Positions 40,839-50,000 of a stretch of DNA of 64,000 nt are shown in pieces. Both the position numbers and the translations under genes were made by a program. The notes below the pieces were generated by a model. The model did no database searches and had not been told where the DNA came from. It saw only the letters and a list, made by a program, of their open reading frames with translations. Each line of letters begins with the position of its first letter. Within the stretch, counting starts at the first letter, position 1. Source of the DNA: an uncultured Fretibacterium sp. (GTDB lineage: Bacteria > Synergistota > Synergistia > Synergistales > Aminobacteriaceae); assembly GCA_946186205.1 (NCBI GenBank), contig CAMHMH010000004.1:62001-126000 (forward strand), given 5' to 3'.

Positions 40839-40888
40839 CAAAAAGACAGCGTGATATAATTGCGGAAAATTAAGAAAGGTGATGTATT

Positions 40889-41149
40889 TTGATGGCAGAA
40901 AGAATTTGCCCGTCATGCAAGAAAGAATTGAAGCTCCGTGAGAAAGGCTATCCTATGGGAAGCGCATTCCTCAAGGCTGACCGCGTTCACGTAGATATAT
41001 ACGAATGCCCCGAATGCCACGGAATAAGGCTCTATGCGACAGAGGGCGACATGGTAACCTGCCCGAAATGCGGAAGCGTCCACAGCGCAAAAGAAGCGTG
41101 CGCAATCTGTGCAATGAATGCGGCAGTTGACGAGGCAAGCAACAAGTAA
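40889..41149 (+). CDS. Small zinc-ribbon protein (86 aa)
   Basis: Four CxxC pairs: CPSC, CPEC, CPKC, CAIC; TATAAT and AGAAAGGTG upstream. Confidence 0.75.
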   Translation: MMAERICPSCKKELKLREKGYPMGSAFLKADRVHVDIYECPECHGIRLYATEGDMVTCPKCGSVHSAKEACAICAMNAAVDEASNK

Positions 41150-41172
41150 CAAGTAATAAGGGTAAAATAAAT

Positions 41173-41207
41173 CCCTCGGTCAAAAAATGGCCGGGGGAAT
41201 TTTTTTG
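41173..41207 (+). terminator. Terminator hairpin
   Basis: CCCTCGGTCAAAAAATGGCCGGGGGAATTTTTTTG. Confidence 0.7.
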
Positions 41208-41214
41208 TCTTTCG

Positions 41215-43014
41215 TTATTCGTCCTTCACAACTTTTATTGCAAGCTCGTCAAGTCTTTCCTGTTCGACAGCATCAGGCGCGCCAGACATCAAGCACTGCG
41301 CTTTCTGAGTCTTAGGGAACGCCATAACATCACGTATCGAGTTCCCTCCGCAAAGCAACATCACTAACCTGTCGACACCAAGAGCGAGTCCGCCGTGAGG
41401 AGGAGTACCGTATGACAATGCGTCAAGGAAGAAGCCGAATCTCCTCTTCGCAGCTTCAGGAGTAATCCCCAGGCACTTGAAGAGTCTCGCCTGAACATCA
41501 GGGTCATGAATCCTTATTGAGCCTCCGCCGACCTCATTGCCGTTAAGCACGCAGTCATACGCCCGGGCTAATGCGTGTTCGGGGTCTTCGTCAAACGGTG
41601 TGTCATTGTCGAGAGCAGGAGACGTAAACGGATGGTGCATAGCTTCCCAGCGTTTTTCGTCAGCGTTCCATTCAAACAGAGGGAATTTTGTTACCCACAA
41701 GAACCGCCAGTTATCCGGCGAGTCGTCGAAAAGGTCAGCGCGTTTCTTTCCGAGTTCAAGCCGCAATGTTCCGAGAATCTCGCAGGCTTTTGCGCGTGAG
41801 GCATGAGCCACGATAAATAATGCGTCATCAGGCTGCATTGCTCCGAGTTCTTTCACCTTCTCTAAATCTTCAGGCTTCAGGAACTTCACGAGAGGGCCTT
41901 TTAACCCGCCGTCCTTGTAGAGGAAGTTTGCGAGTCCTGACGTGCCTAACTTTATTGCGCGGGCTTCAAGGTCTAAGATTTCTTTGCGTGATAATGCCGC
42001 TCCGCCCGGAAGCCTGAGTCCCCGTACGACTCCGCCGTTCTCTAGTATCCTCCTGAAAGGCTCAAACCCTGAGTCACGGAATGCGTCTGCCAAATCGCAA
42101 AGCTCAAGTTTCACCCTCAAGTCAGGCTTGTCGCTTCCGTATTTGTCCATCGCGTCCCAGTATGACATTCTCATGAACGGAGTCGGAATATCAACGCCGC
42201 GTATCTCCTTGAATAACCCCTTCATGTAGCCTTCTATGAGCGACATAATATCGTCCTCAACAATGTAGCTCATCTCTATATCTACCTGCGTAAATTCAGG
42301 CTGACGGTCTGCGCGTAAATCCTCGTCCCTGAAGCACCGCGCAATCTGATAATACCTGTCGAACCCGGAAATCATTAATATCTGCTTGAAGAGCTGCGGA
42401 CTCTGAGGCAGTGCGTAGAAGCAGCCCTGATTCACACGTGAAGGAACAAGATAATCCCTCGCGCCCTCTGGAGTCGCCTTCGTCAGCATGGGAGTCTCAA
42501 GCTCAACAAAATTACGCTCCTCAAGGTAACGCCTCGTGAATGAGTTTATCTTTGCGCGTGTCCTCATGTTGCGCTGCATTTTCTCACGGCGCATGTCAAG
42601 ATAGCGATATTTGAGCCGTATATTTTCGTCAACCGTTTCTGTCTCATCTCCGACTTCAAACGGGAGGGGCTTTGCTTTCGACAGCACAAGCAAATCTGAC
42701 GCTACAATCTCAATATTTCCTGTCTTCAGCTCGGGATTGTCGGTGCCTTCAGGACGTATACGCATTCTCCCTTTCACCGCTATGCAGTACTCGTTGCGCA
42801 AACGCCCGGCCATGTCGTGAATCTCTCCTGCTTCAGGGTTGAAGACTACCTGTATAGGCCCGGTCCAGTCCCAAACCTCAATGAATATTATTCCGCCCAA
42901 GTCGCGCCTTGCCCTTACCCAGCCATTTGCGCGAACTTCTTTTCCGGCATCTTCTTCCGTGAATGTCCCGCAAAGTTTCGTTCTCTGCCATTCATTGTTG
43001 AATATCCTTGCCAT
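41215..43014 (-). CDS. aspS: Aspartyl-tRNA synthetase
   Basis: [81 protein letters not shown]. Confidence 0.98.
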   Translation of the reverse strand: MARIFNNEWQRTKLCGTFTEEDAGKEVRANGWVRARRDLGGIIFIEVWDWTGPIQVVFNPEAGEIHDMAGRLRNEYCIAVKGRMRIRPEGTDNPELKTGNIEIVASDLLVLSKAKPLPFEVGDETETVDENIRLKYRYLDMRREKMQRNMRTRAKINSFTRRYLEERNFVELETPMLTKATPEGARDYLVPSRVNQGCFYALPQSPQLFKQILMISGFDRYYQIARCFRDEDLRADRQPEFTQVDIEMSYIVEDDIMSLIEGYMKGLFKEIRGVDIPTPFMRMSYWDAMDKYGSDKPDLRVKLELCDLADAFRDSGFEPFRRILENGGVVRGLRLPGGAALSRKEILDLEARAIKLGTSGLANFLYKDGGLKGPLVKFLKPEDLEKVKELGAMQPDDALFIVAHASRAKACEILGTLRLELGKKRADLFDDSPDNWRFLWVTKFPLFEWNADEKRWEAMHHPFTSPALDNDTPFDEDPEHALARAYDCVLNGNEVGGGSIRIHDPDVQARLFKCLGITPEAAKRRFGFFLDALSYGTPPHGGLALGVDRLVMLLCGGNSIRDVMAFPKTQKAQCLMSGAPDAVEQERLDELAIKVVKDE

Positions 43015-43084
43015 AAACTTTTTGCACGTTCCCTTCTTAATTATTGTGGGTTAAACCTGTATATTATATCCGCGTAATCAAATC

Positions 43085-44032
43085 TCACATGCTGAGAATT
43101 TTCCATAACTCCTCGTTTGTCGACAGTGATAATTTTTTCCCGTCAACAAACCTTCCTGCAATCCCCGAAATTATTCCCGCTGACTCTAATTCGGCCTGCG
43201 CTTTTGCAACTCTCTCTGAAGGAATCACAGCCGCAAGCATTCCCGACGATATGAGATTGTACGGGTTAAATGATAATCTTTCGGCAGCTCTCAGAGTCAA
43301 AGGCGATACTGGGATATTGTCCCGGAATAACTCAATGCCGAGTCCGCTTCCCTCCTGCATCTCGTAAAACGCTCCGTTGAGTCCTCCCTCTGTAGGATCA
43401 TGCATGTACACAGCGTAATCACGGAGAATTTTTGCGGGCTTCACAACCGAGAAATCATTACCCCATGAACGAATGAGAGTCATCTCTTCAGGCGTGAAAA
43501 TGTCAGCGAACAATTCCGGCCTGTCGTGTGAAATTATGCTCATCCCTTCGAGTCCGCAATGACCAGTAACAAGTATCACATCCCCGGCGTGAATCTTCTT
43601 TGCGCTGAGTTCGTGATGAGTCATTCCGAGCATTGTCCCGGAGATTACCGGCTGTGCGTAACGGTCTGTCAGCTCCGTGTGTCCTCCTGCGATTGATATT
43701 CCCATTTCCGCGCACGTTTCGTGAATCTCGCTCATTATGTCGTGAACATATCCCGCGCCCATTGAGTCAGGGACGATTAATGTTACGATGAGCCATGAAG
43801 GATCACCGCCCTTGCACGCTATATCGTTCGCGTTGATGTGGACAAGAAGCCGCCCTGCGTTTCGAGTCGCTCCTGTTACGGGGTCTGAAGCCGCTACTAG
43901 TATTCCGTCTGAGACTCGAATCAATGCTGCGTCCTCACCTATTCCACCGCCGACAAGCAAATCATTTCTCAATGCCCCCGTGAAATCAAGAACATTCGAG
44001 CGCAAAACATCAGGCTGTAATTTACCGGGCAT
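43085..44032 (-). CDS. AIR synthase-related (HypE/PurM-fold) protein
   Basis: GGGIGEDAALIRVSDGILVAASDPVTGATRNAGRLLVHINANDIACKGGDPSWLIVTLIVP, MHDPTEGGLNGAFYEM. Confidence 0.85.
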   Translation of the reverse strand: MPGKLQPDVLRSNVLDFTGALRNDLLVGGGIGEDAALIRVSDGILVAASDPVTGATRNAGRLLVHINANDIACKGGDPSWLIVTLIVPDSMGAGYVHDIMSEIHETCAEMGISIAGGHTELTDRYAQPVISGTMLGMTHHELSAKKIHAGDVILVTGHCGLEGMSIISHDRPELFADIFTPEEMTLIRSWGNDFSVVKPAKILRDYAVYMHDPTEGGLNGAFYEMQEGSGLGIELFRDNIPVSPLTLRAAERLSFNPYNLISSGMLAAVIPSERVAKAQAELESAGIISGIAGRFVDGKKLSLSTNEELWKILSM

Positions 44033-44891
44033 TTTCTGAGTCCTCCGTGAAAATCTGACGCAGAATCTTTATCCCCTTTTCGAGTCCCAAGAGTGAAGGA
44101 CGGCTGATATACCTTTCGGGAATCTCGTACACTCTCGCATGTGATAAAGCTGATGACCATTCGCGAGCCTTGAAGCTGTTTACTGTAGCGGGATTCATTG
44201 CGCCCGTCTGAATGATGTACACGTCAATGCTTTCTGCGTTCATCAATACACGCTCCACGCCGTAAGGGGCTATCGTGCTTTCAGGTCTGAGGGGCTTTGC
44301 GTCTGAAGCGATATTTACGCCTCCCGACAAAGCTATGAGTCTCGCAGGCCATGAGTCCGGGGCGCATGTGTGAAGCTCTCTTGATGTTGCTTCGAGAAAT
44401 ACGCGGGGACGGTTTGTTTTCGTTGACTCGGATTCTGAATTGTAAACTATTTTTGATGTGTTCAGTTTACATTCAAGCGCGGAATTGAGCCTTGAGATTC
44501 CGTTTATGGGATTGAGATTGAGACTCTCAGCAAGCGTTATGAGATATTCGGGGAAAACGTCCCATTTCGGCGGGTCAATGCTTATCACCTTAACGCCCGA
44601 ACGCCTGAGAACGTCATACATATTAGGGTTGATTCGCTCGGCAAAAGGTCTAGTAACAATCACGTCAGGCCGTAACGCTAATATTCTTTCAGCCCCGGAA
44701 CGCAGAGAAATTCGCGGGAGTTCAGGCAATAAATCATCATCATCATTTTCAGACAAAGCAACGAGATTCCCTCCCATCGCAAAAATGTTATCCGAATGCC
44801 CCGGGTAAAGCGAAATCACTCGGAGCGTTTCAGACTCGGCGGGGCATATCATCACCATTAACATTAATATTATTCCGGCAATGCGCGCCAC
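44022..44891 (-). CDS. ABC transporter substrate-binding protein (BtuF/FepB-like)
   Basis: RVISLYPGHSDNIFAMGGNLVALSENDD..LRSGAERILALRPDVIVTRPFAERINPNMYDVLRRSGVKVISID; signal peptide. Confidence 0.85.
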   Translation of the reverse strand: MARIAGIILMLMVMICPAESETLRVISLYPGHSDNIFAMGGNLVALSENDDDDLLPELPRISLRSGAERILALRPDVIVTRPFAERINPNMYDVLRRSGVKVISIDPPKWDVFPEYLITLAESLNLNPINGISRLNSALECKLNTSKIVYNSESESTKTNRPRVFLEATSRELHTCAPDSWPARLIALSGGVNIASDAKPLRPESTIAPYGVERVLMNAESIDVYIIQTGAMNPATVNSFKAREWSSALSHARVYEIPERYISRPSLLGLEKGIKILRQIFTEDSENAR

Positions 44892-45631
44892 ATTGAATCA
44901 TTCCTTTCATCATTATGATATGGGATAAACTTTGCGCAGTATAAATCATGAAGGACTTCACCAGAAATTTTTTGTCCGTGTGAAATCACTCCGCCTCCTT
45001 TCAGCGCAATATAGCAGTCCGAGTATGACAGCGACAAGTTTATGTCATGAACAGCAGCAATGATACTCCTTCCGCCGTCAGCAAGAGTCCTCAAGAGTGA
45101 GAAAATTTTTGCTGACTTGTCCGGGTCTAACGCGCTTGTAGGTTCGTCAAGCAAAATTGTTGATGTGTCCTGAGCCAATGAACACGCAATGAAAGCGAGC
45201 TGCCTTTCACCGTCAGAGAGAGTCATAATGTCGCGCTCAAGAAGATGAGTAATGCCCAAAATTTTTGCTGACTGATTCACCGTGTCAATGTCGGAATGAG
45301 TCAGCCGGGTGAAAATCCCCCTGTGAGGAAGCCTGCCCATCTCGATAATTTCGCGGACGCTAAAAGGGTAAGACGGTCTCAGAGTATTACCGCTCATGAC
45401 GAACGAAACATTGCGCGCAAATTCCCGGCGTGAGAATCTCATGACTTCCTGGCCATTAAGCAGAACATGACCAGAATAACCCATCAATCCCGCAAGAACA
45501 CGCAGAAGAGTCGACTTCCCTGAACCGTTAGGGCCGATTAACGACACGAGTCCCGGGGGAATGTCAACGCTGATATTTCTTAGGATTAACTTTTTCCCGT
45601 AAGACGCATAAAGATTCCTGATACTGTACAC
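44870..45631 (-). CDS. ABC transporter ATP-binding protein (FecE/BtuD-like)
   Basis: GPNGSGKSTLLRVLAGL, TLSDGERQLAFIACSLAQDTSTILLDEPTSALDP. Confidence 0.93.
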   Translation of the reverse strand: MYSIRNLYASYGKKLILRNISVDIPPGLVSLIGPNGSGKSTLLRVLAGLMGYSGHVLLNGQEVMRFSRREFARNVSFVMSGNTLRPSYPFSVREIIEMGRLPHRGIFTRLTHSDIDTVNQSAKILGITHLLERDIMTLSDGERQLAFIACSLAQDTSTILLDEPTSALDPDKSAKIFSLLRTLADGGRSIIAAVHDINLSLSYSDCYIALKGGGVISHGQKISGEVLHDLYCAKFIPYHNDERNDSMWRALPE

Positions 45632-46576
45632 TTAATACGACAAGCCTTCAGATATGCCGAGCATTACGATGCCCGATATTATTACCGCGACACAGACAAA
45701 GCGAATACTTTCGAGCTTCTCATGAAGGAAAATGCGCGACAATATGACCGAGACGACGCAGAATGACGCGATAATGGGCGCAACAAAAAGAGGGTTCTGG
45801 CCTATTGCGTAAACGTAGCAGATATACGCGAGTCCCTCGCAGACTGCCGCAAAGATTCTAGGAGCGTTCGACCTCGTGAAGGGGTTGAAGATTCGCCCGC
45901 GCTTGTGCCAGATGTAAAGCCAGCATATTAACCCGATGACAAAGAAAACAGAGCCGTAAAGACGACTCAAATCAGCCTCATCTACAGCATCACCCTCAAG
46001 GATAATCGCGCCAATCACAGTCTCCAGCGTGTCGAAAATGCAGAATATCAGCGGGAACAACAACGCCGAAGCCCCTATGTGTTTTCTGTCGATCTTAATG
46101 CCCGCTAACCTCTGCTCCTCATAAGAGAGCGCAATTATTCCGCAGATGATTAACACTGTCCCGGCCATGTCGAGAGATGAGACTTCCTGCCATAAACTTT
46201 GTGAGTGTCCCATGACCAAGTAATATATTGTGAGAATGATAACGGGGAATGCGCCGGAAGCGTTCTGCAATGGCGAGAATATAGAGACTTCAAGATATTT
46301 GAGTCCGATGTTGCTGTAGAGCATTGAGACTCCGTAACCAATAGGAACGAGCATGAAGAGCAGATTTTCACGCATGACTTGCATTAATGGGAGTCCTGAT
46401 TCGCTGAATGGAGTCAGAACCGGCACAAGAAATCCCATAATGAGTCCTAAAGTTACGGCGACTTCAAGATACGAGTCATCATTGTCGTTGTCCATGCTCA
46501 ATTTGTAGAACACATCAGCGCAGCCCCACAGGAACATGGCCGCAATTGTCAGAATGAACCACATTACATGCAGCAC
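45632..46576 (-). CDS. EamA/DMT-type transporter
   Basis: About 10 hydrophobic segments; FLWGCADVFYKLSMDN... and IIASFCVVSVILSRIFLHEKLESIRFVCVAVIISGIVML typical of DMT permeases. Confidence 0.82.
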   Translation of the reverse strand: MLHVMWFILTIAAMFLWGCADVFYKLSMDNDNDDSYLEVAVTLGLIMGFLVPVLTPFSESGLPLMQVMRENLLFMLVPIGYGVSMLYSNIGLKYLEVSIFSPLQNASGAFPVIILTIYYLVMGHSQSLWQEVSSLDMAGTVLIICGIIALSYEEQRLAGIKIDRKHIGASALLFPLIFCIFDTLETVIGAIILEGDAVDEADLSRLYGSVFFVIGLICWLYIWHKRGRIFNPFTRSNAPRIFAAVCEGLAYICYVYAIGQNPLFVAPIIASFCVVSVILSRIFLHEKLESIRFVCVAVIISGIVMLGISEGLSY

Positions 46577-47016
46577 TCCCTAAGCTCAGAGCATAAATAT
46601 TCGTAGCGTTCTCTCTTCTCTGCGCGCTGAAAATGAATCTCCCGGAGCTGTTCAGGATTTCCCGTGTAACTCAGAATCTCACCGCCGAACTGCTCGCTCG
46701 TAAGGTCAAACGCATAATCATTAACGACGTTGTAGCAGTGAAAATTTCCGCCCTCCTGCAAGATTCCGTAAACCTTCCCGCCGAAAATGTCCTGAGCGAG
46801 AAACGATGTTACAGCGCACTGGCCTAATGTAGGGTTGTCCGTTGTCCATTCATGGCGGAGTCTCGGAGTGCATGTATATTCGCACCAGACATGAAGAAGA
46901 GCGTCGTAAAGATTGCAGGGAGTAATTATGCCCTTGTAGGTGTGATTGACAGCATGAACATGGCCGGAGTCCTTCCAGCCGTAAAAGTGATATGACAAGT
47001 TCAGTCCTTCTTTCAT
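46564..47016 (-). CDS. YunG-like protein
   Basis: HEWTTDNPTLGQCAVTSFLAQDIFGGKVYGILQEGGNFHCYNVVNDYAFDLTSEQFG. Confidence 0.7.
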   Translation of the reverse strand: MKEGLNLSYHFYGWKDSGHVHAVNHTYKGIITPCNLYDALLHVWCEYTCTPRLRHEWTTDNPTLGQCAVTSFLAQDIFGGKVYGILQEGGNFHCYNVVNDYAFDLTSEQFGGEILSYTGNPEQLREIHFQRAEKRERYEYLCSELRECCM

Positions 47017-47054
47017 TGCGGAATGTTTGAGAAATGATTATACGTGAAAAACGC

Positions 47055-47099
47055 AAAAAAAATTCCCCCGCCGTTTTTGACAGGGGAACAAAAATTTTT
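47055..47099 (-). terminator. Terminator downstream of the giant surface protein gene
   Basis: Minus strand CCCCTGTCAAAAACGGCGGGGGAATTTTTTTT. Confidence 0.75.
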
Positions 47100-50000
47100 T
47101 CAGATTATTTCTTTATTCCTAAGACTGAAGACTCCTGCTGAGAGAATCAATGCGATGATTCCGAATCCTGACTCGCATCCTCCGCTTGAGCTTCCGACTC
47201 CGTAAACATCTCCGCTTGATGATGATGCTTCCGGCGAAATTGATACGTCCATCAGCACACCCTCAAAGCCTGTCGCGTAATTGTACACAACTCTTTCTGC
47301 GTTCTCAGGGAAAATAATTTCTCCCGTCTCCGAGTCATATTCCGCTGTGAGTTCGTTCCCGTTTGAGTCATATGCTTTAACGTCCTGCACCTTTGCGAGA
47401 TCTTCCGCCGTGAATGAGTCTGAGTCGTCAGCGGCCGTAACACTGAGAGCTCTCATCGTTGCGAACGCGAAAATGTAACGCCCGTTGAATCTCGTAACCT
47501 TTGCTCTTGTACGCTGATCTGCGCAGTAAAGTCCCCTCAGGCTTCTGAGTTCTGACGCGTTAAGTTTCATGAGGCTGTTTTTGTCGCACGTAAGATTCTC
47601 AAGGTTAATGCATCCTGAGATGTTCAGGCTTGAAACGTTGCATGAGGCAAAAGTGAGCGTCTGAAGTTTCGAGCAGTCCCGCGCGTTAAGTGAAGTTATG
47701 CTTGAGCCGCTGACATCAAGATATTCTATCGTGTCGCATCCTTCTACGTTCACTTCCTCAAGGTTTTCGCAGTTAGTCGCGTCGACTCTCGTTACATTGC
47801 TCCCGGTAAGCTCAAGCGTTTTCAGGTTCGTGTTGTTTGTGATTGCTACGGTCTGCACTGACTCGTTGCCAGTAAGTATGACATTCTCTACCGTGCTGTT
47901 TTCATTTAGGCTGACTTCTGTTAATCCTGAAACCGATGAGAGATCAAGAGTCGTTACGGTTGTTACTGATGAGATTTTCTCAAGGGTCTGTGCAAATTCC
48001 TCGTTGGTAGTGTTTCCTGTTATGGCGATGTCAGTTTTGCCCGCGAATTTCTCCGCTAATTGCTCGTCCGTCATCGTGCTGACTTCCTGCGTAGTAGTCT
48101 CGGTTGTCTCCGGCGTAACGGGTGTTGAGCTTTCGACCGTAATTGTGATTGTGATTGACGCTTCCTCCGCGCTGTTTGAGGCCGTAACGGTGTAAGTGTA
48201 ATCTCCTGTTGCCGCTGCCTCTGAAACTGTACCGCTTATCACTACGCTGTTTCCGCTCGCGTTGTACGAGAGTCCGTCAACGAGTGTTCCCGATGTCGAC
48301 CAGTTTATGTTTGTACCCTGAGTCGCTGTTATTGTTATGGGAGTTATCGTGCTTCCTCTTCTTGCTGTAATTGCTGTAACGTCAGCAGAAAGAATCGGCG
48401 CAATATCACTCACTGTTACGAGTATCACGCTTGAGGCCGTACCCGCAGCACCTTCAAATATCGCCGTTGCTGTTACCGGGACTCTGTAGACTCCCGCGGG
48501 CGTTGAAGGACTCACAGTGAGGACTCCGTTTGAGAATGTCATTCCGAGAGATGCTAAATCCCTGCTTGTTGTCGTCCACGTAATGCCGTAATCACCGCCG
48601 CGAATCAGTTCCGATCTTCCGTCAGAATATAACGCTGTTACGGACGCAGAAATTACGCGGGACTCCTCAGTACCTGCTGTAAGATTCACAGGCTCAATGC
48701 TCAGAATAGAAACATCAATCTCATTCACGACAACGACAGCCTGAACAATAATATCCTTGCTCAATGTCGCTTCAAGAACAGGAGTATCGCCCGAAACTTT
48801 AGCATGTGCCGTGAATGTTATTGCCTGCGGGTTTGTCTCTGTCATTGTCTTTCCTGAAAGCGTGAAGTTGAAGTGATATTTATTCGCGCCTTCATTGGCT
48901 GTGTCTGAGGAAGTCAAATCGCCCGAAACTGTGAGCCATTCAGGAAGCCCTGAAACATTAAGCGAGTACGTGAACGTGTCATAATCCGGGTCAGCAATCG
49001 ACACTGTTACGTCAACGCTGATTTTTGTCTCGAAAGATTCACCGGCTATAGCAAGGAAGTCTTCAGCCCCCGCCGTTATCGCTATGTCTGCTGAAAGAAT
49101 GAGACTCCCCGCGCCGTTCGTGAATGATGTCGATTTACTCGTTTTCATTCCTTCTGAAGTCTCTGCGGTTGTCTTTGTGCCTTCTGTAACGTCTCCGCTT
49201 TGTGCAAAGTCATTCGCGATTGTTATTGTGATGCTGGCTTCTGCTGTGCCTTTCGTGTTTGCCGCTGTTACTGTTGCTGAATATGTACCCGATGTGCCGG
49301 GCTGAGGCGTTCCTGAAATTGTCGCTGATTTCCCCGAACCGCTGAACGAGAGTCCCGAAGGAAGTCCGCGAGTTATCGTCCATTCTATTTCGCTGCCTTC
49401 TGTAGCTGTTACTGTTACGCTTGCGGGCTGCCCCTTGTATGCATTGAGCGTGTACGAACTTTCAGCGAGAACGGGCGCGGACATTATTTCGTAATTTGCC
49501 GTGAAAGTCTTGTTTCCTGTAGAGCCTTTTGCGATTGTTACGGTCGTCATTATTGCGTCAACGTCTGAACCTGTCCACCCCGTGAACGAGTAATCATCTT
49601 TCACCGGGTTGTTGAGCGTGAATGTCTCCGTCTCAATCGTATAGCTTGAAGGGTTATCCGCTGTTCCTCCGTCAAGATTGTATGTGATTGTGTAGGTTAT
49701 CGGCGTGAAGTTTGCTGTGTAAGTTCTGTTTCCTGTCGAGCCTGCCGGGATTGTAACGCTCCGAGTCTTTGCGGTTAAGTCTGTTCCTGTCCAGCCGTCA
49801 AAAGTATATCCGTTACGACTCGGATTCGTGAGCTTGACTACTCCGCTTTCGATCGTATAGCTTGCGGGGTTGCCGGGGTCTGACGCGTGATTGAGCGTGT
49901 AAGTTATCGTGTAGGTTATCGGTGTCCACGTAGCAACATAACTCCTGTTACCGTATGAGCCTGCGAGAACCGCTACAATTTCCGCTGAACCGTCAATGCC

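Noticed and set aside
47698-48195. 165-aa plus-strand Val/Ser-rich ORF
   Set aside because: Antisense to the LRR-like region of the surface protein.
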